Both the position numbers and the translations under genes were made by a program. Shown piece after piece: positions 30,469 through 38,821 of a stretch of DNA of 46,758 nucleotides; the stretch's first letter is position 1, and each line of letters starts with the position of its first letter. Under the pieces are notes generated by a model. It was not told the DNA's origin. It saw nothing but the letters and a program-made list of their open reading frames with translations, and did no database searches. Source of the DNA: Geodermatophilaceae bacterium (GTDB lineage Bacteria; Actinomycetota; Actinomycetes; Mycobacteriales; Geodermatophilaceae); NCBI GenBank assembly GCA_013695665.1, contig JACDAB010000085.1:1-46758 (forward strand). Direction: 5' to 3'.

Positions 30469-30474
30469 AGTGTA
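30469..30474 (-). promoter_or_regulatory. Predicted -10 box for rel
   Basis: The minus strand reads TACACT, within a small inverted repeat CCTAC-ACTC-GTAGG (30463-30476). Transcription would begin near 30462, 25 bases before the CTG candidate start. No convincing -35 is seen at normal spacing. Confidence 0.35.
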
Positions 30475-30520
30475 GGACGCCGGGGGCCTCAACCAGGCCG
30501 ACTCGCGGCCGCCGCAGACA

Positions 30521-30556
30521 GCACAGTGGCCGCCCGGTTCGGGGCGGCCACTGTGC
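30521..30556 (-). terminator. Strong hairpin after the ferritin-like gene
   Basis: A perfect 15-base inverted repeat GCACAGTGGCCGCCC / GGGCGGCCACTGTGC has a 6-base loop and lies 15 bases past the stop of the ferritin-like gene. No U-tract follows, which is common for actinobacterial hairpin terminators. It separates that gene from rel, so rel probably has its own promoter. Confidence 0.75.
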
Positions 30557-30570
30557 GTGCTGGCGGTGGG

Positions 30571-31503
30571 TCAGTCGTTGTCGTCGCTGGTGTTGATGGG
30601 GCCGTTCACGCCGTCGGGGAAGAACCCGCCGGAGGTCACGGACGCCGGGTTCAGGTAGACGATGTTCAGCACCTCTCCCGCGGTCCGGCTGAACGCCAGG
30701 CCGGAGGAGTCGGTCGGGACGATGTTCGCCCTGCCGTTGCGCGTGATCCCCTGGTCCTTGTCCTCCGGACCGTCCAGGCTGTCACGGGCGTCGGAGATGG
30801 CCGCGGCTTCAGCCTCCAGGCCGTTGGCGAACATCACCGTACGGATGTTCGCCGCGTGGTAGGCCTCCACCGCGAGTAGTCCGGCCGCGGCCTCGAGGAA
30901 CACCTTGTTCGAGATCAACGGTGCGGCGCCCTTGTACGCCGTCACTCCGACGTCTTCGAAGATGAAGGCGCCGAGCAGGAAGTTCGTCTCGCTCTCGAAC
31001 GGGTCGAAGGTCTGCCCCGGACCGATCAGGCCGGCGGCCATCGCCGCCGCGGTGAAGCTGTCCACGAGATCGATCGTGGGCCGCGACACCCGTGCGCCGC
31101 CCAGCGCGCTGCGGAGGAAATCGACGTGGTCCTCCTCGTCCGCGGCGATCTCGATCGCGTACTGCTTGATCGACTTGGTCACGAACGGCACCCTCCGACC
31201 GCCGATCACCGGGCCGCGGTCACCCTTTCCCGACGTCTGGCCGGGGCGCAGACCGAACCCCCGGACAGCGGCCAGATAGAACTCCGCCTCCAGGTACTCC
31301 AGGTTGAGCGCGAAGTTCAGGACTGCCGCGTCGGTGATGGCGCCCTCAGCCCCGTCCGCGGCGAAGGCCGACGTCGAGCCGGTCAGCGATACCGCGCCGA
31401 CGCTGAGGCCGGTCAACCCAGCTGCTGCCAGGAAGCGACGCCGGTCCAACGCGTTGTCCGTGCTACGGGTGATCGCTTCGGTCAGGAATGTACGGTCGAA
31501 CAT
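30571..31503 (-). CDS. Tat-exported ferritin-like domain protein
   Basis: The 310-residue protein has a twin-arginine signal ([20 protein letters not shown], residues 20-39) with likely cleavage after about residue 48. A ferritin-like four-helix domain follows. Acidic and His residues of a two-metal site are visible in [42 protein letters not shown] and [14 protein letters not shown]. Relatives are found near desiccation and cell-envelope stress genes, but their role is unproven. The ATG at 31503 follows AGGGGGAG. It is flanked by a hairpin on each side and lies between apt and rel, which are adjacent in mycobacteria, so it looks like an insertion into a conserved pair. Confidence 0.85.
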   Translation of the reverse strand: MFDRTFLTEAITRSTDNALDRRRFLAAAGLTGLSVGAVSLTGSTSAFAADGAEGAITDAAVLNFALNLEYLEAEFYLAAVRGFGLRPGQTSGKGDRGPVIGGRRVPFVTKSIKQYAIEIAADEEDHVDFLRSALGGARVSRPTIDLVDSFTAAAMAAGLIGPGQTFDPFESETNFLLGAFIFEDVGVTAYKGAAPLISNKVFLEAAAGLLAVEAYHAANIRTVMFANGLEAEAAAISDARDSLDGPEDKDQGITRNGRANIVPTDSSGLAFSRTAGEVLNIVYLNPASVTSGGFFPDGVNGPINTSDDND

Positions 31504-31527
31504 ACGACTCCCCCTATAGGGACGTTC

Positions 31528-31552
31528 GGGCGATGGCGGACCGGCATCGCCC
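31528..31552. repeat. Inverted repeat upstream of the ferritin-like gene
   Basis: GGGCGATG and CATCGCCC form a perfect 8-base inverted repeat with a 9-base centre, 25 bases before the start codon at 31503. Next to it is a near-palindrome CCCGGAATATCGGG (31550-31563). It may be an operator or a leader hairpin. It does not resemble an IdeR or DtxR iron box. The rest of 31564-31680 shows nothing clear. Confidence 0.5.
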
Positions 31553-31680
31553 GGAATATCGGGCGGCGAACGGCCTTCTCATCGGTGACGACCACATCGG
31601 CCAACACAGGAGCAGCATGACCCTCACCATGGTTGCTCGCCACCTATTCGCCGAAACTGACTGCGCCGACTGGATCGCCC

Positions 31681-32226
31681 CTATCGAAGGAGGAGGGCCG
31701 TGACGTCCACGCCGAGCCGGTCCCGGCCGGCCAACCCCGACAACTCGATGAGGACCGCGACGCCGGCGACCACCGCTCCGGCTGCCTCGATCAGTGCCGT
31801 GGCAGCGCCCAGCGTCCCGCCGGTGGCCAGCACGTCATCGACCAGCAGGACGCGTTGGCCGCGGCTGAGGGCGGCGCGTTGCAGTTCCAGGACGCCGACG
31901 CCGTACTCGAGGTCGTAGGACTCCGCCCGACAGGGTCCGGGCAGCTTGCCGGTCTTGCGGATCGCGACAACACCCCTGCCGGCGGCGTAGGCGACCGGCG
32001 CGGCAAGCAGGAAACCCCGTGCCTCGATCCCGGCGACGAGGTCGAAGCCCTGCGGCGGGTGCGACGCGACCACCCGGTCGACGACCGCTGCCAGCATGGC
32101 GGCGTCCGCGAACACCGGCATGGCGTCCTGGAAGAGGACACCGGGGATCGGGAAGTCCGGCACCTCCCGGATCAGGCGCCCGGCCCGTCGGAGGAAATCC
32201 AGGTCCGACGGATCGGGTGAGGTCAC
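31681..32226 (-). CDS. apt: Adenine phosphoribosyltransferase
   Basis: The enzyme salvages adenine to AMP using PRPP. The 181-residue protein has the PRPP-binding VLLVDDVLATGGTLGAAT, and FDLVAGIEARGFLLAAPVAY in the core. The GTG start overlaps the secF stop (GTGA), so it is translated with the secDF genes, an arrangement conserved in mycobacteria. Confidence 0.95.
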   Translation of the reverse strand: MTSPDPSDLDFLRRAGRLIREVPDFPIPGVLFQDAMPVFADAAMLAAVVDRVVASHPPQGFDLVAGIEARGFLLAAPVAYAAGRGVVAIRKTGKLPGPCRAESYDLEYGVGVLELQRAALSRGQRVLLVDDVLATGGTLGAATALIEAAGAVVAGVAVLIELSGLAGRDRLGVDVTALLLR

Positions 32227-33737
32227 CGCTTGCGTTTGCCCGACGGACGGCCGCCCCGGCGGGGTGTGGTCTTGCCGGTAGGTCGCCCACTCCGGCTGCG
32301 CTGACCGGGTGCCGGCCGAACGGCGGGAGACGGGGCGGCTGACTCCGCGACAGCCTCGTCAGCGACCGCCTCGTCGCCGGCGTGACCGTCGACCTCGACA
32401 GCGAGGGCGTCGTCAGGCGTGTGGTCGGCGTCCTCGAGCCCCCGCCCGGCGGCCGGCTTTCCCAACGACACCGCCACCCGTTCCCCATCAGGGTGGGCCC
32501 GCCGGGCGGAGGGCCGAAGCGCGGCGCTGGGGGCAGCCTCGCTGTTGCCTGCCTCAGCATTCCCGGCCGGGGCTTGGCCGGCCAGACCTGTGGCGGCCGG
32601 GGCTGTGACTGCCGCTGCCTTCCCAACGCCAGACGGCTTACCGGACTGAGCTTTGGCGGAGGCCTTGCCGGCGGGGGGCTTCTTCGACCCCGACCCCGAC
32701 CCCGGCCCCGACCCCGACCCGGACCTGGACCGTCGGGGCGCAGCCTTGGACGGGCGGGCCGGCTCCACATCCGTGCCACGACCCGAGGCCCTGCGAGCCT
32801 CGACCCGCTTGGCCAATGCCATGTACGCCGGCTCGCGCTCCTTGAGGTCGCACAGGATCGGTGAGGCCAGGAAGATCGAGGAGTAGGTGCCCGTTGCCAG
32901 ACCGACGAACAGCACCAGGGCGAGGTCCTTGAGCGTCCCCGCGCCGAGCAGCCCGGCCCCCACGAAGAGCAACCCGGCCACCGGCAGCAACGCGATCAGC
33001 GAGGTGTTGATCGAGCGCATCAGGGTCTGGTTGACCGCGAGGTTGGCGGCCTCGGAGTATGTGGTGCGTGAGCCGCCGAGGATGCCGCGGGTGTTCTCAT
33101 CGACCTTGTCGAAAACGACAACCGTGTCGTACAGGGAGAATCCCAGGATGGTGAGCAACCCGATGACGGTGGACGGGGTGACCTCGAAGCCGACCAGCGA
33201 GTAGACGCCGGCGGCGACGATGAGGTCGTTGATCAGAGCGGCCAGCGCGGCCACTGACATCTTCGGCTGGAACCGGAGCGCGATGAAGACGGTCACCGCG
33301 ACTAGGAAGACAATGAGGGCCTGCAACGCCTTGTTGGTGATGTCACCGCCCCAACGAGCGCTCACCGCGGAGTTGCTGACCGCCGTAGCGTCGATCCCCA
33401 GCGCGTCGGCGACCGCACCGGCCACCTCCGCGGCGGTCTCGTTGGACAACTCCGGCGTACGCAGAATTATCGAGTCCTGACCGACGACCTGCGCGCTGGC
33501 GACCTCGACGCCGACGGACTCCGACGCGGCCTGCGCCGCGTCCAGTTGCTGCTCGGTACCGGGGAACTGGAAGGAGTTTCCCCCCTCGAACTCGATGCCG
33601 AAGTTGAAGCCGCGCCAGATGATCGAGACGAGACACACGCTCAGCAGTACCGCAGCCGCGATGTACCAGCGCCTACGGAGACCGATGAATTGGACGCCGA
33701 GTTCGCCCCGGTACAGCCGATTTCCGATGCTGGCCAT
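32223..33737 (-). CDS. secF: Protein translocase subunit SecF with long disordered tail
   Basis: SecF works with SecD to pull exported proteins outward using the proton gradient. Residues 1 to about 320 hold the RND-type core: first membrane helix (WYIAAAVLLSVCLVSIIW), the outer motif NFGIEFEGGNSFQFPG, and later helices with LLTILGFSLYDTVVVFDKVD. About 180 residues of charged, Ala/Pro/Ser-rich sequence follow, ending in a basic GRPSGKRKR. The tail contains a Gly-Ser run made by a 6-bp DNA repeat. The start is the ATG at 33737, one base from the secD stop. Confidence 0.94.
   Translation of the reverse strand: MASIGNRLYRGELGVQFIGLRRRWYIAAAVLLSVCLVSIIWRGFNFGIEFEGGNSFQFPGTEQQLDAAQAASESVGVEVASAQVVGQDSIILRTPELSNETAAEVAGAVADALGIDATAVSNSAVSARWGGDITNKALQALIVFLVAVTVFIALRFQPKMSVAALAALINDLIVAAGVYSLVGFEVTPSTVIGLLTILGFSLYDTVVVFDKVDENTRGILGGSRTTYSEAANLAVNQTLMRSINTSLIALLPVAGLLFVGAGLLGAGTLKDLALVLFVGLATGTYSSIFLASPILCDLKEREPAYMALAKRVEARRASGRGTDVEPARPSKAAPRRSRSGSGSGPGSGSGSKKPPAGKASAKAQSGKPSGVGKAAAVTAPAATGLAGQAPAGNAEAGNSEAAPSAALRPSARRAHPDGERVAVSLGKPAAGRGLEDADHTPDDALAVEVDGHAGDEAVADEAVAESAAPSPAVRPAPGQRSRSGRPTGKTTPRRGGRPSGKRKR
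32686..32727. repeat. 6-bp tandem repeat with G-quadruplex potential
   Basis: Seven units of GACCCC and close variants lie inside secF and encode alternating Gly-Ser on the minus strand. The coding strand has six runs of three to four G separated by two bases, a textbook quadruplex-forming pattern. Unit number could vary between strains without breaking the frame. Confidence 0.9.
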
Positions 33738-33738
33738 G

Positions 33739-35553
33739 TCAGGCCTCGTTTCCGATGGTCGCGCCGGCGCGGCGGCGCGCTGCGGAGCGCTCCCGGGCGC
33801 CAGAGGGGCGATCGTCCACGGGGGTCGGTGCCGCGGCCGCCTGGCCGAGACCCGAGAATCGGGCCGAGCTGAAGCTCTTGTTCCGGGCGAGCAGGCTGAC
33901 CACCGGGTGGGTGAACAGGAACACCACCACAAGGTCGAGCACGGTGGACAGGCCGAGCGTGAAGGCGAAACCCTTCACCTCGCCGATCGCCAGGAAGTAC
34001 AAGATCGCCGCGGCGAGGAAGCTGACCGCATCGGCGGACAGGATCGTACGGCGCGCGCGCACCCATGCCCTCGGCACCGCAGAGCGGATCGATCGGCCCT
34101 CCTGGACTTCGTCTTTCAGTCGCTCGAAGAACACGACGAAGGAGTCCGCGGTGATACCGATGGCGACGATGAAGCCGGCGATGCCTGCCAGGGTCAGGGT
34201 GAACCCGATCTGGCGGCCCAGAATGACGAGCACCGCGTACACGACGACGCCGGACAGGATCAGGCTCGCTATCGTCACCAGCCCGAGCAGGCGGTAGTAC
34301 AGCAGGCAGTAGACGAACACCAGGACAACGCCGATGCCACCGGCGATCAGCCCTGCTTCGAGTTGCTCCAGTCCCAGTGTGGCCGAGACGGTTCGGGCCT
34401 CCGACTGGCTGAAGGTCAACGGCAGCGAGCCGTACTTCAGCGAGTTTGCCAGATCGCGGGCGGTGTCCTCATTGAAGCTGCCGGTGATGCTGGTCTGGCC
34501 CTGGATGGTGCCCTGGATCTCCGGAGCCGAGATCACCCGCCCGTCCAGCGTGAACGCCACCAGGTTCGCCGGGGACTGTGGCGACACGCTGACGTTGTTC
34601 GCCGAGGTGTACTGCGCCCACGTGGACTGAGCAGCATTGTCGAAGTCGAGCAGAACCAGCCAGCCCTGGAGCCCCTGGGTGTCGAATGTCGCATTGGCGT
34701 CGTTGATGCTGGTGCCTTCGATGATCGCCGGCGCCAGCAGGTACTTGGTCGACCCGTCGGTACTGCAGGCGGCGACAAAGGACTCCGGCAGCTCCGGCGG
34801 CGCGCCGATCTGCTGCTGCGAGCAGTCCAGCGTGCCAAGCTGCGCCTGCGCCTCCTCCGCGGTCGTCGGCGCCCCGGTGCCGCCGCCCCCCGGCGCACCG
34901 GTGGTCTCCGCCGGCGCTGAGGTAGCCGGCGCTGAGGTAGCCGGCGCTGAGGTTTCCGGAGCGGTCGTCGTGGGATCACCCGGCGCGAAACCGGCGGCGG
35001 AACTGGTCGGCGCCGGGGCCGCGCTCGCCCCTGGACTGGCGGGCGCAGCACTGCCAGTCGGCGCAACACCGCTCGTCGGTGCGGCGGTGTCGGTCGGTGC
35101 GGCGGTGTCGGTCGGCAACGCCTGTCCCGCCGGTATCGGCTGGGTCACCAGCGGTCGTAGCCGCAGCTGCGCGGTCTGCCCGAGTTGTTTGGCCTGCGCA
35201 CCGTCGTCCCCGGGAACCGAGATGATGATGTTCGAATCGCCCTCGGTGACGACTTCGGCTTCGGCAACACCCAGCCCGTTCACCCGGCGCTCGATGATCT
35301 GGCGAGCCTGCTCGAGGCTTTCCGCCGTCGGCGGCTGGCCGTCAGGTGTCTGCGCGGTCAAGGTGACCGTCGTACCACCGATCAAGTCCAGTCCGAGCCG
35401 CGGTGTGCTGCTCGAGCCGACGAAGAAGACCAGTGCGTACAGGATGGCGATGACAGCGAGCAGCGCGGCGAAATAACGCCCTGTCCGCAGCTGGCCGGGC
35501 GGTGCTGCCAACGAAATCGTCTCTCCTCGATCGTCCTTTGGGCTCAGCCCCAT
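33739..35553 (-). CDS. secD: Protein translocase subunit SecD with Ala/Pro/Thr-rich insertion
   Basis: SecD is the larger RND-type partner of SecF in protein export. An N-terminal membrane helix precedes the motif PRLGLDLIGGTTVTLTAQT and the P1 head. After LGQTAQLRLRPL comes an insertion of about 100 residues rich in Ala, Pro and Thr, encoded partly by tandem repeats. The head then resumes (GWLVLLDFDNAAQSTWAQYT) and six helices follow, including AGIAGFIVAIGITADSFVVF. The 604-residue length fits actinobacterial SecD. The ATG at 35553 is 57 bases after yajC. Confidence 0.95.
   Translation of the reverse strand: MGLSPKDDRGETISLAAPPGQLRTGRYFAALLAVIAILYALVFFVGSSSTPRLGLDLIGGTTVTLTAQTPDGQPPTAESLEQARQIIERRVNGLGVAEAEVVTEGDSNIIISVPGDDGAQAKQLGQTAQLRLRPLVTQPIPAGQALPTDTAAPTDTAAPTSGVAPTGSAAPASPGASAAPAPTSSAAGFAPGDPTTTAPETSAPATSAPATSAPAETTGAPGGGGTGAPTTAEEAQAQLGTLDCSQQQIGAPPELPESFVAACSTDGSTKYLLAPAIIEGTSINDANATFDTQGLQGWLVLLDFDNAAQSTWAQYTSANNVSVSPQSPANLVAFTLDGRVISAPEIQGTIQGQTSITGSFNEDTARDLANSLKYGSLPLTFSQSEARTVSATLGLEQLEAGLIAGGIGVVLVFVYCLLYYRLLGLVTIASLILSGVVVYAVLVILGRQIGFTLTLAGIAGFIVAIGITADSFVVFFERLKDEVQEGRSIRSAVPRAWVRARRTILSADAVSFLAAAILYFLAIGEVKGFAFTLGLSTVLDLVVVFLFTHPVVSLLARNKSFSSARFSGLGQAAAAPTPVDDRPSGARERSAARRRAGATIGNEA
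34911..34955. repeat. 15-bp tandem repeat in secD
   Basis: Three copies of CCGGCGCTGAGGTAG, the last with two changes at its end, encode repeated Thr-Ser-Ala-Pro-Ala on the minus strand in the SecD head insertion. Confidence 0.9.
35075..35110. repeat. 18-bp tandem repeat in secD
   Basis: Two perfect copies of GTCGGTGCGGCGGTGTCG followed by a partial third encode repeated Pro-Thr-Asp-Thr-Ala-Ala. It is the second expandable repeat in the same insertion of SecD. Confidence 0.88.
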
Positions 35554-35610
35554 CCGGTTCGAGCGACGGTGGCCAGGCCAGTATCCCCCGCTTTCGCAGG
35601 CAGCCTCGAT

Positions 35611-35940
35611 TCAGGCGTCGGATGCCTTGCCCAGGTCGACGCCGCCGCCGTCGGCATGTTTCGTCCCGGGTGGGTCCGTCGGAGCCGCCAGCTCGAGCAC
35701 GGCGGCGCGGGCGAAACGCAGCACCGTCCCGGCCGATACCTCCACGTCCAAGGTGGTCTCCTGCAGCGCAGCAACCGTGCCGTACAACCCGCAGCTGAGC
35801 ATGATTGGCGTACCGATCTGCAGGGACTGCTGCATCGTGGCCTGACGTTCGGCGATCTTCTTGCGCTGCCGGGCCGGCAGGATGAAGAGCAGCACGAAGG
35901 CCAGCCCGATGAGCAGTACGGGCAGCAGCTGCTCCACCAC
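35611..35940 (-). CDS. yajC: Preprotein translocase accessory subunit YajC
   Basis: YajC is a small membrane protein that associates with SecDF. The 109-residue protein has one N-terminal helix (LLPVLLIGLAFVLLFILPAR), the basic QRKKIAERQ, and a beta domain with IGTPIMLSCGLYGTVAAL. It is the first gene of yajC-secD-secF-apt. A TACTGT -10-like box lies about 20 bases upstream (minus strand, near 35966), and the 92 bases between ruvB and yajC also hold an imperfect GC-rich inverted repeat. Confidence 0.93.
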   Translation of the reverse strand: MVEQLLPVLLIGLAFVLLFILPARQRKKIAERQATMQQSLQIGTPIMLSCGLYGTVAALQETTLDVEVSAGTVLRFARAAVLELAAPTDPPGTKHADGGGVDLGKASDA

Positions 35941-36032
35941 AGATCCTCTCTACGACGTACACCGACAGTAGGCACACGATGCCGCGGGCGAGTCTAGGCG
36001 CCCATCTCGCGCGCCGCCAAAAAGGTGCGCGC

Positions 36033-37148
36033 CTACTCCGGATCGAACAGGGTCGGCCCGCGCGTCGACACATTCGGCCCACCCGGCGGGAGAAATGCCC
36101 GCACGCCACTCGGCGGAGTCAGGCCCAGATGCAGCCAGGCGGCGTCGGTGGCCACCCGTCCCCGCGGGGTGCGAGCGAGCAGGCCGGCCCGCACGAGGAA
36201 CGGCTCGGCTACTTCCTCAACGGTCTGCACCTCCTCACCGACCGCCACGGCGATCGTGGACACACCGACCGGGCCGCCGCCGAAACGGCGGATCAGCGCA
36301 TCGAGCACGGAACGGTCCAGCCGGTCCAACCCCAGCTCGTCCACGTCGTACACGGCGAGGGCGGCCCGCGCCACCTCCCGGCTGACGACCCCGTCCGCGC
36401 GGACCTCGGCGAAGTCGCGCACCCGCCGCAGCAGCCGGTTGGCGATCCGCGGCGTACCCCGCGCCCGGCCGGCGATCTCGCGGCGACCGTCGACCTGCAC
36501 CGGCACGCCGAGCAGGTCGGCGCTGCGCAGCAGCACCCGCTCGAGTTCCTCGTCGCTGTAGAAATCCATGTGGGCGACGAAACCGAACCGGTCCCGCAAC
36601 GGTCCGGTGAGCAACCCGGACCGTGTCGTGGCCCCCACCAGGGTGAAGGGAGCCACTTCCAGCGGGATCGCGGTCGCCCCATGCCCCTTGCCCACCACCA
36701 CGTCGACCCGGAAATCCTCCATCGCCACGTAGAGGAGTTCCTCGGCCGGACGTGCGATGCGATGGATCTCGTCGATGAACAGCACGTCACCGGCGGCGAG
36801 GGAGGACAGCAGCGCAGCGAGATCACCGGCGCGCTCGATGGCCGGCCCGCTGGTGACCCGGATGGCTGCCCCGAGTTCGGCGGCGATGATCAGCGCCAGA
36901 CTCGTCTTGCCGAGGCCGGGCGGCCCGGACAGCAGGACGTGATCCGGTGGCCGCCCCCGTCGCCGCGCACTCTCCAAGACCAGCTCCAACTGCTCCCGCA
37001 CCCGCACCTGGCCGACGAAGTCAGCCAACCGGCGGGGCCGCAGCGAGGACTCGACCTCACGTTCGTCGACATCGGCGTACGGCGAGACCAACGCGTCGCT
37101 GTCCACGTCGGGCTCGATGCGCGACGGTGCGCCGTCATCGGCGGTCAA
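36033..37148 (-). CDS. ruvB: Holliday junction branch migration ATPase RuvB
   Basis: RuvB is the AAA+ motor of branch migration. Walker A is [12 protein letters not shown] and Walker B is [37 protein letters not shown] contains sensor 1 and the arginine finger region, followed by a winged-helix domain with [21 protein letters not shown] at 37148 overlaps the ruvA stop (TTGA), giving 371 residues. A start further in would be closer to the usual 350 residues, so the N-terminus is uncertain. The order ruvC-ruvA-ruvB is standard. Confidence 0.96.
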   Translation of the reverse strand: MTADDGAPSRIEPDVDSDALVSPYADVDEREVESSLRPRRLADFVGQVRVREQLELVLESARRRGRPPDHVLLSGPPGLGKTSLALIIAAELGAAIRVTSGPAIERAGDLAALLSSLAAGDVLFIDEIHRIARPAEELLYVAMEDFRVDVVVGKGHGATAIPLEVAPFTLVGATTRSGLLTGPLRDRFGFVAHMDFYSDEELERVLLRSADLLGVPVQVDGRREIAGRARGTPRIANRLLRRVRDFAEVRADGVVSREVARAALAVYDVDELGLDRLDRSVLDALIRRFGGGPVGVSTIAVAVGEEVQTVEEVAEPFLVRAGLLARTPRGRVATDAAWLHLGLTPPSGVRAFLPPGGPNVSTRGPTLFDPE

Positions 37149-37759
37149 CGGTTGCCCAGCATCCGCAGCGCGCTGCGCAATAACACGGCCAACTCGATGC
37201 TGCCTACGTCGACCGCCGCTTCGGGCTCCACGGCGGTGACCGCCTCTTCGGCCTCCCGGGCCGTCCACCCGAGTCCGACCAGGGCCTGCCGGAGCTGATC
37301 GCGCCAGGGGGCCGACGGGGTGATCGGACCGGCTGTCGTTCCTGGTACGTCGTCGCTGAGCGAGCCGATCCGGTCGCGCAGTTCCACGATCAGCTTCTCC
37401 GCACCCTTCTTGCCGACCCCGGGCACGCGGGTGAGGGTGAGGACGTCGGCGGTGACCACCGCCCGGCGGATCTCCCGCGGCGGATGGATCGCGAGCATCG
37501 CCTGCGCCAGCCGCGGGCCCACACCGTTGGCGGTCTGCAGCAACTCGAACATTTCGCGCTCGTCGTCATCGGCGAACCCGTAGAGCGTGAGGGAGTCCTC
37601 CCGCACGACGAGCGACGTGGACAGCCGTCCGATGTCACCGATGCGCAACCTGGCAAGGGTGCCAGGGGTGCATTGCACCGAGACCGCAAGCCCACCGAGT
37701 TCGATCACCGCGCCGTCCGGGCCGAGGGCAAGCACCGGACCGCGCAGGCCGGCGATCAT
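37145..37759 (-). CDS. ruvA: Holliday junction DNA-binding subunit RuvA
   Basis: RuvA is a tetrameric junction-binding protein that loads RuvB. It has 204 residues: OB-fold start [20 protein letters not shown], helix-hairpin-helix segments [20 protein letters not shown] and [20 protein letters not shown], and a C-terminal domain with [20 protein letters not shown] that contacts RuvB. The ATG overlaps the ruvC stop by 4 bases. The longer open frame is a shadow. Confidence 0.96.
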   Translation of the reverse strand: MIAGLRGPVLALGPDGAVIELGGLAVSVQCTPGTLARLRIGDIGRLSTSLVVREDSLTLYGFADDDEREMFELLQTANGVGPRLAQAMLAIHPPREIRRAVVTADVLTLTRVPGVGKKGAEKLIVELRDRIGSLSDDVPGTTAGPITPSAPWRDQLRQALVGLGWTAREAEEAVTAVEPEAAVDVGSIELAVLLRSALRMLGNR

Positions 37760-38277
37760 CCAGGCCCCCGGCTGGCCGACAGCGCCCGGTCGAGCCGATC
37801 CTGGGCGGCACCGCGCCACACGTGGCAGATCGCGAGGGCCAGCGCGTCCGCGGCATCGGCTGGCGCCGGTGCCACCGAAAGCTTCAGCAACCGCATGACC
37901 ATGGCCGTCACCTGTGCCTTATCTGCCCGGCCGGATCCGGTCACCGCCGCCTTGACCTCGCTCGGAGTGTGCAGGACGACGGGCAGCCCCGCGGTGGCGG
38001 CGACCAGGATCGCCACCCCCGAAGCCTGCGCCGTACCCATCACGGTCCGGACATTGTGCTGGCTGAAGACACGCTCGACGGCGACGACGTGCGGGCGGTG
38101 TTCCCCGATCGCCGAACGCAGACCGGCTGCCAGTGCCAGCAGCCGCAGCCCGAGGTCCTCGGCGGGAGAGGTGCAAATGACCCCATGGCCGATCTCGGTC
38201 AGGGGACGGCCCGCGGTCCCCTCCACCACACCGAAACCGCACCGGGTCAGACCCGGGTCCACACCGAGCACCCGCAC
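37756..38277 (-). CDS. ruvC: Holliday junction resolvase RuvC
   Basis: RuvC is an RNase H-fold endonuclease that cuts Holliday junctions. The acidic residues are Asp7 in [13 protein letters not shown], Glu68 in [15 protein letters not shown], and Asp141 and Asp144 in [10 protein letters not shown]. It has 173 residues. The GTG at 38277 has AAGGGA upstream. It heads ruvCAB, and a perfect LexA box stands directly in front, so it should be induced by DNA damage. The gene usually found upstream of ruvC in other actinobacteria (yebC/pmpR) is absent. Confidence 0.97.
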   Translation of the reverse strand: MRVLGVDPGLTRCGFGVVEGTAGRPLTEIGHGVICTSPAEDLGLRLLALAAGLRSAIGEHRPHVVAVERVFSQHNVRTVMGTAQASGVAILVAATAGLPVVLHTPSEVKAAVTGSGRADKAQVTAMVMRLLKLSVAPAPADAADALALAICHVWRGAAQDRLDRALSASRGPG

Positions 38278-38293
38278 CGCTGAGTCCCTTCAC

Positions 38294-38307
38294 CGAACAG
38301 ATGTTCG
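38294..38307. promoter_or_regulatory. LexA (SOS) box of ruvCAB
   Basis: CGAACAGATGTTCG is a perfect 6-base inverted repeat with a 2-base centre and matches the Gram-positive/actinobacterial LexA consensus CGAAC-N4-GTTCG exactly. A TAGCGT -10-like hexamer sits two bases upstream of it on the minus strand (38315-38310). Bound LexA would therefore cover the transcription start of ruvC. Confidence 0.9.
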
Positions 38308-38373
38308 ACACGCTATCCGGGAGACCCTCGGTGTGTTGGCAACGACACGCACGATGGCCTGAGGCACGCCGGC

Positions 38374-38447
38374 TGTGGACGACGCGGGGGACAAGCTGGG
38401 GACTGCGCGGTCGCGCCTGGGGATAACAGCCACACATCTGTGGAGCA
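38374..38447 (+). other. Cluster of DnaA-box-like motifs
   Basis: Five 9-mers resembling TGTGGAYAA lie in 74 bases, all in the same orientation: TGTGGACGA (38374), GGGGGACAA (38386), TGGGGACTG (38397), TGGGGATAA (38418) and TGTGGAGCA (38439). The best two have one mismatch and the others two or three. A sixth weaker one is at 38493. Their density suggests a DnaA-binding locus, but no dnaA or dnaN is nearby, so this is not shown to be an origin. Confidence 0.4.
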
Positions 38448-38490
38448 CAGGATAGATCCGGGGAAAGACCAGAAAACATCGCTGAAACCC

Positions 38491-38520
38491 TTGCGGGACA
38501 ACCGGTTTCGCGACTAGACA
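38491..38520 (+). promoter_or_regulatory. Promoter-like site upstream of an orphan hairpin
   Basis: TTGCGG (38491-38496) and TAGACA (38515-38520) are 18 bases apart. A transcript from about 38527 to the hairpin at 38686-38718 would be near 190 bases long and would encode no recognisable protein. Confidence 0.25.
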
Positions 38521-38685
38521 GTGCATCACGTCACCGGCAACGGAAGACCGAATCTCGGACTCACCTCCGGGCAGCGCACAGCAGCGGGCAACCGAGGCAC
38601 CGCGCTAGGGCTCCCGATGCAGACGACGTGGGCGCGCACTTCATGGCCGACGAGCGATCGACGGCTGAGGATGGCGCTGCTGGGT

Positions 38686-38718
38686 CGGGCCCCTCCATCT
38701 CATACATGGAGGGGCCCG
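38686..38718 (+). terminator. Orphan 13-base-pair hairpin
   Basis: CGGGCCCCTCCAT and ATGGAGGGGCCCG are perfectly complementary with the 7-base loop CTCATAC. On the plus strand GGCTTCATTGTG follows, mildly T-rich; the other strand has none. It has terminator strength but follows no gene, since ruvC is transcribed away from it. It may end a small RNA, act as an attenuator for the glycosyltransferase operon, or insulate that operon. Confidence 0.65.
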
Positions 38719-38821
38719 GCTTCATTGTGCTCCGCCTATCGTGGTCCTCCAGACTCGGCGGGCCGAGGCGACACGCCGGACGCTGGGCGCGCCTGCACAG
38801 GATCCGAGCAAGGAAACCCCG

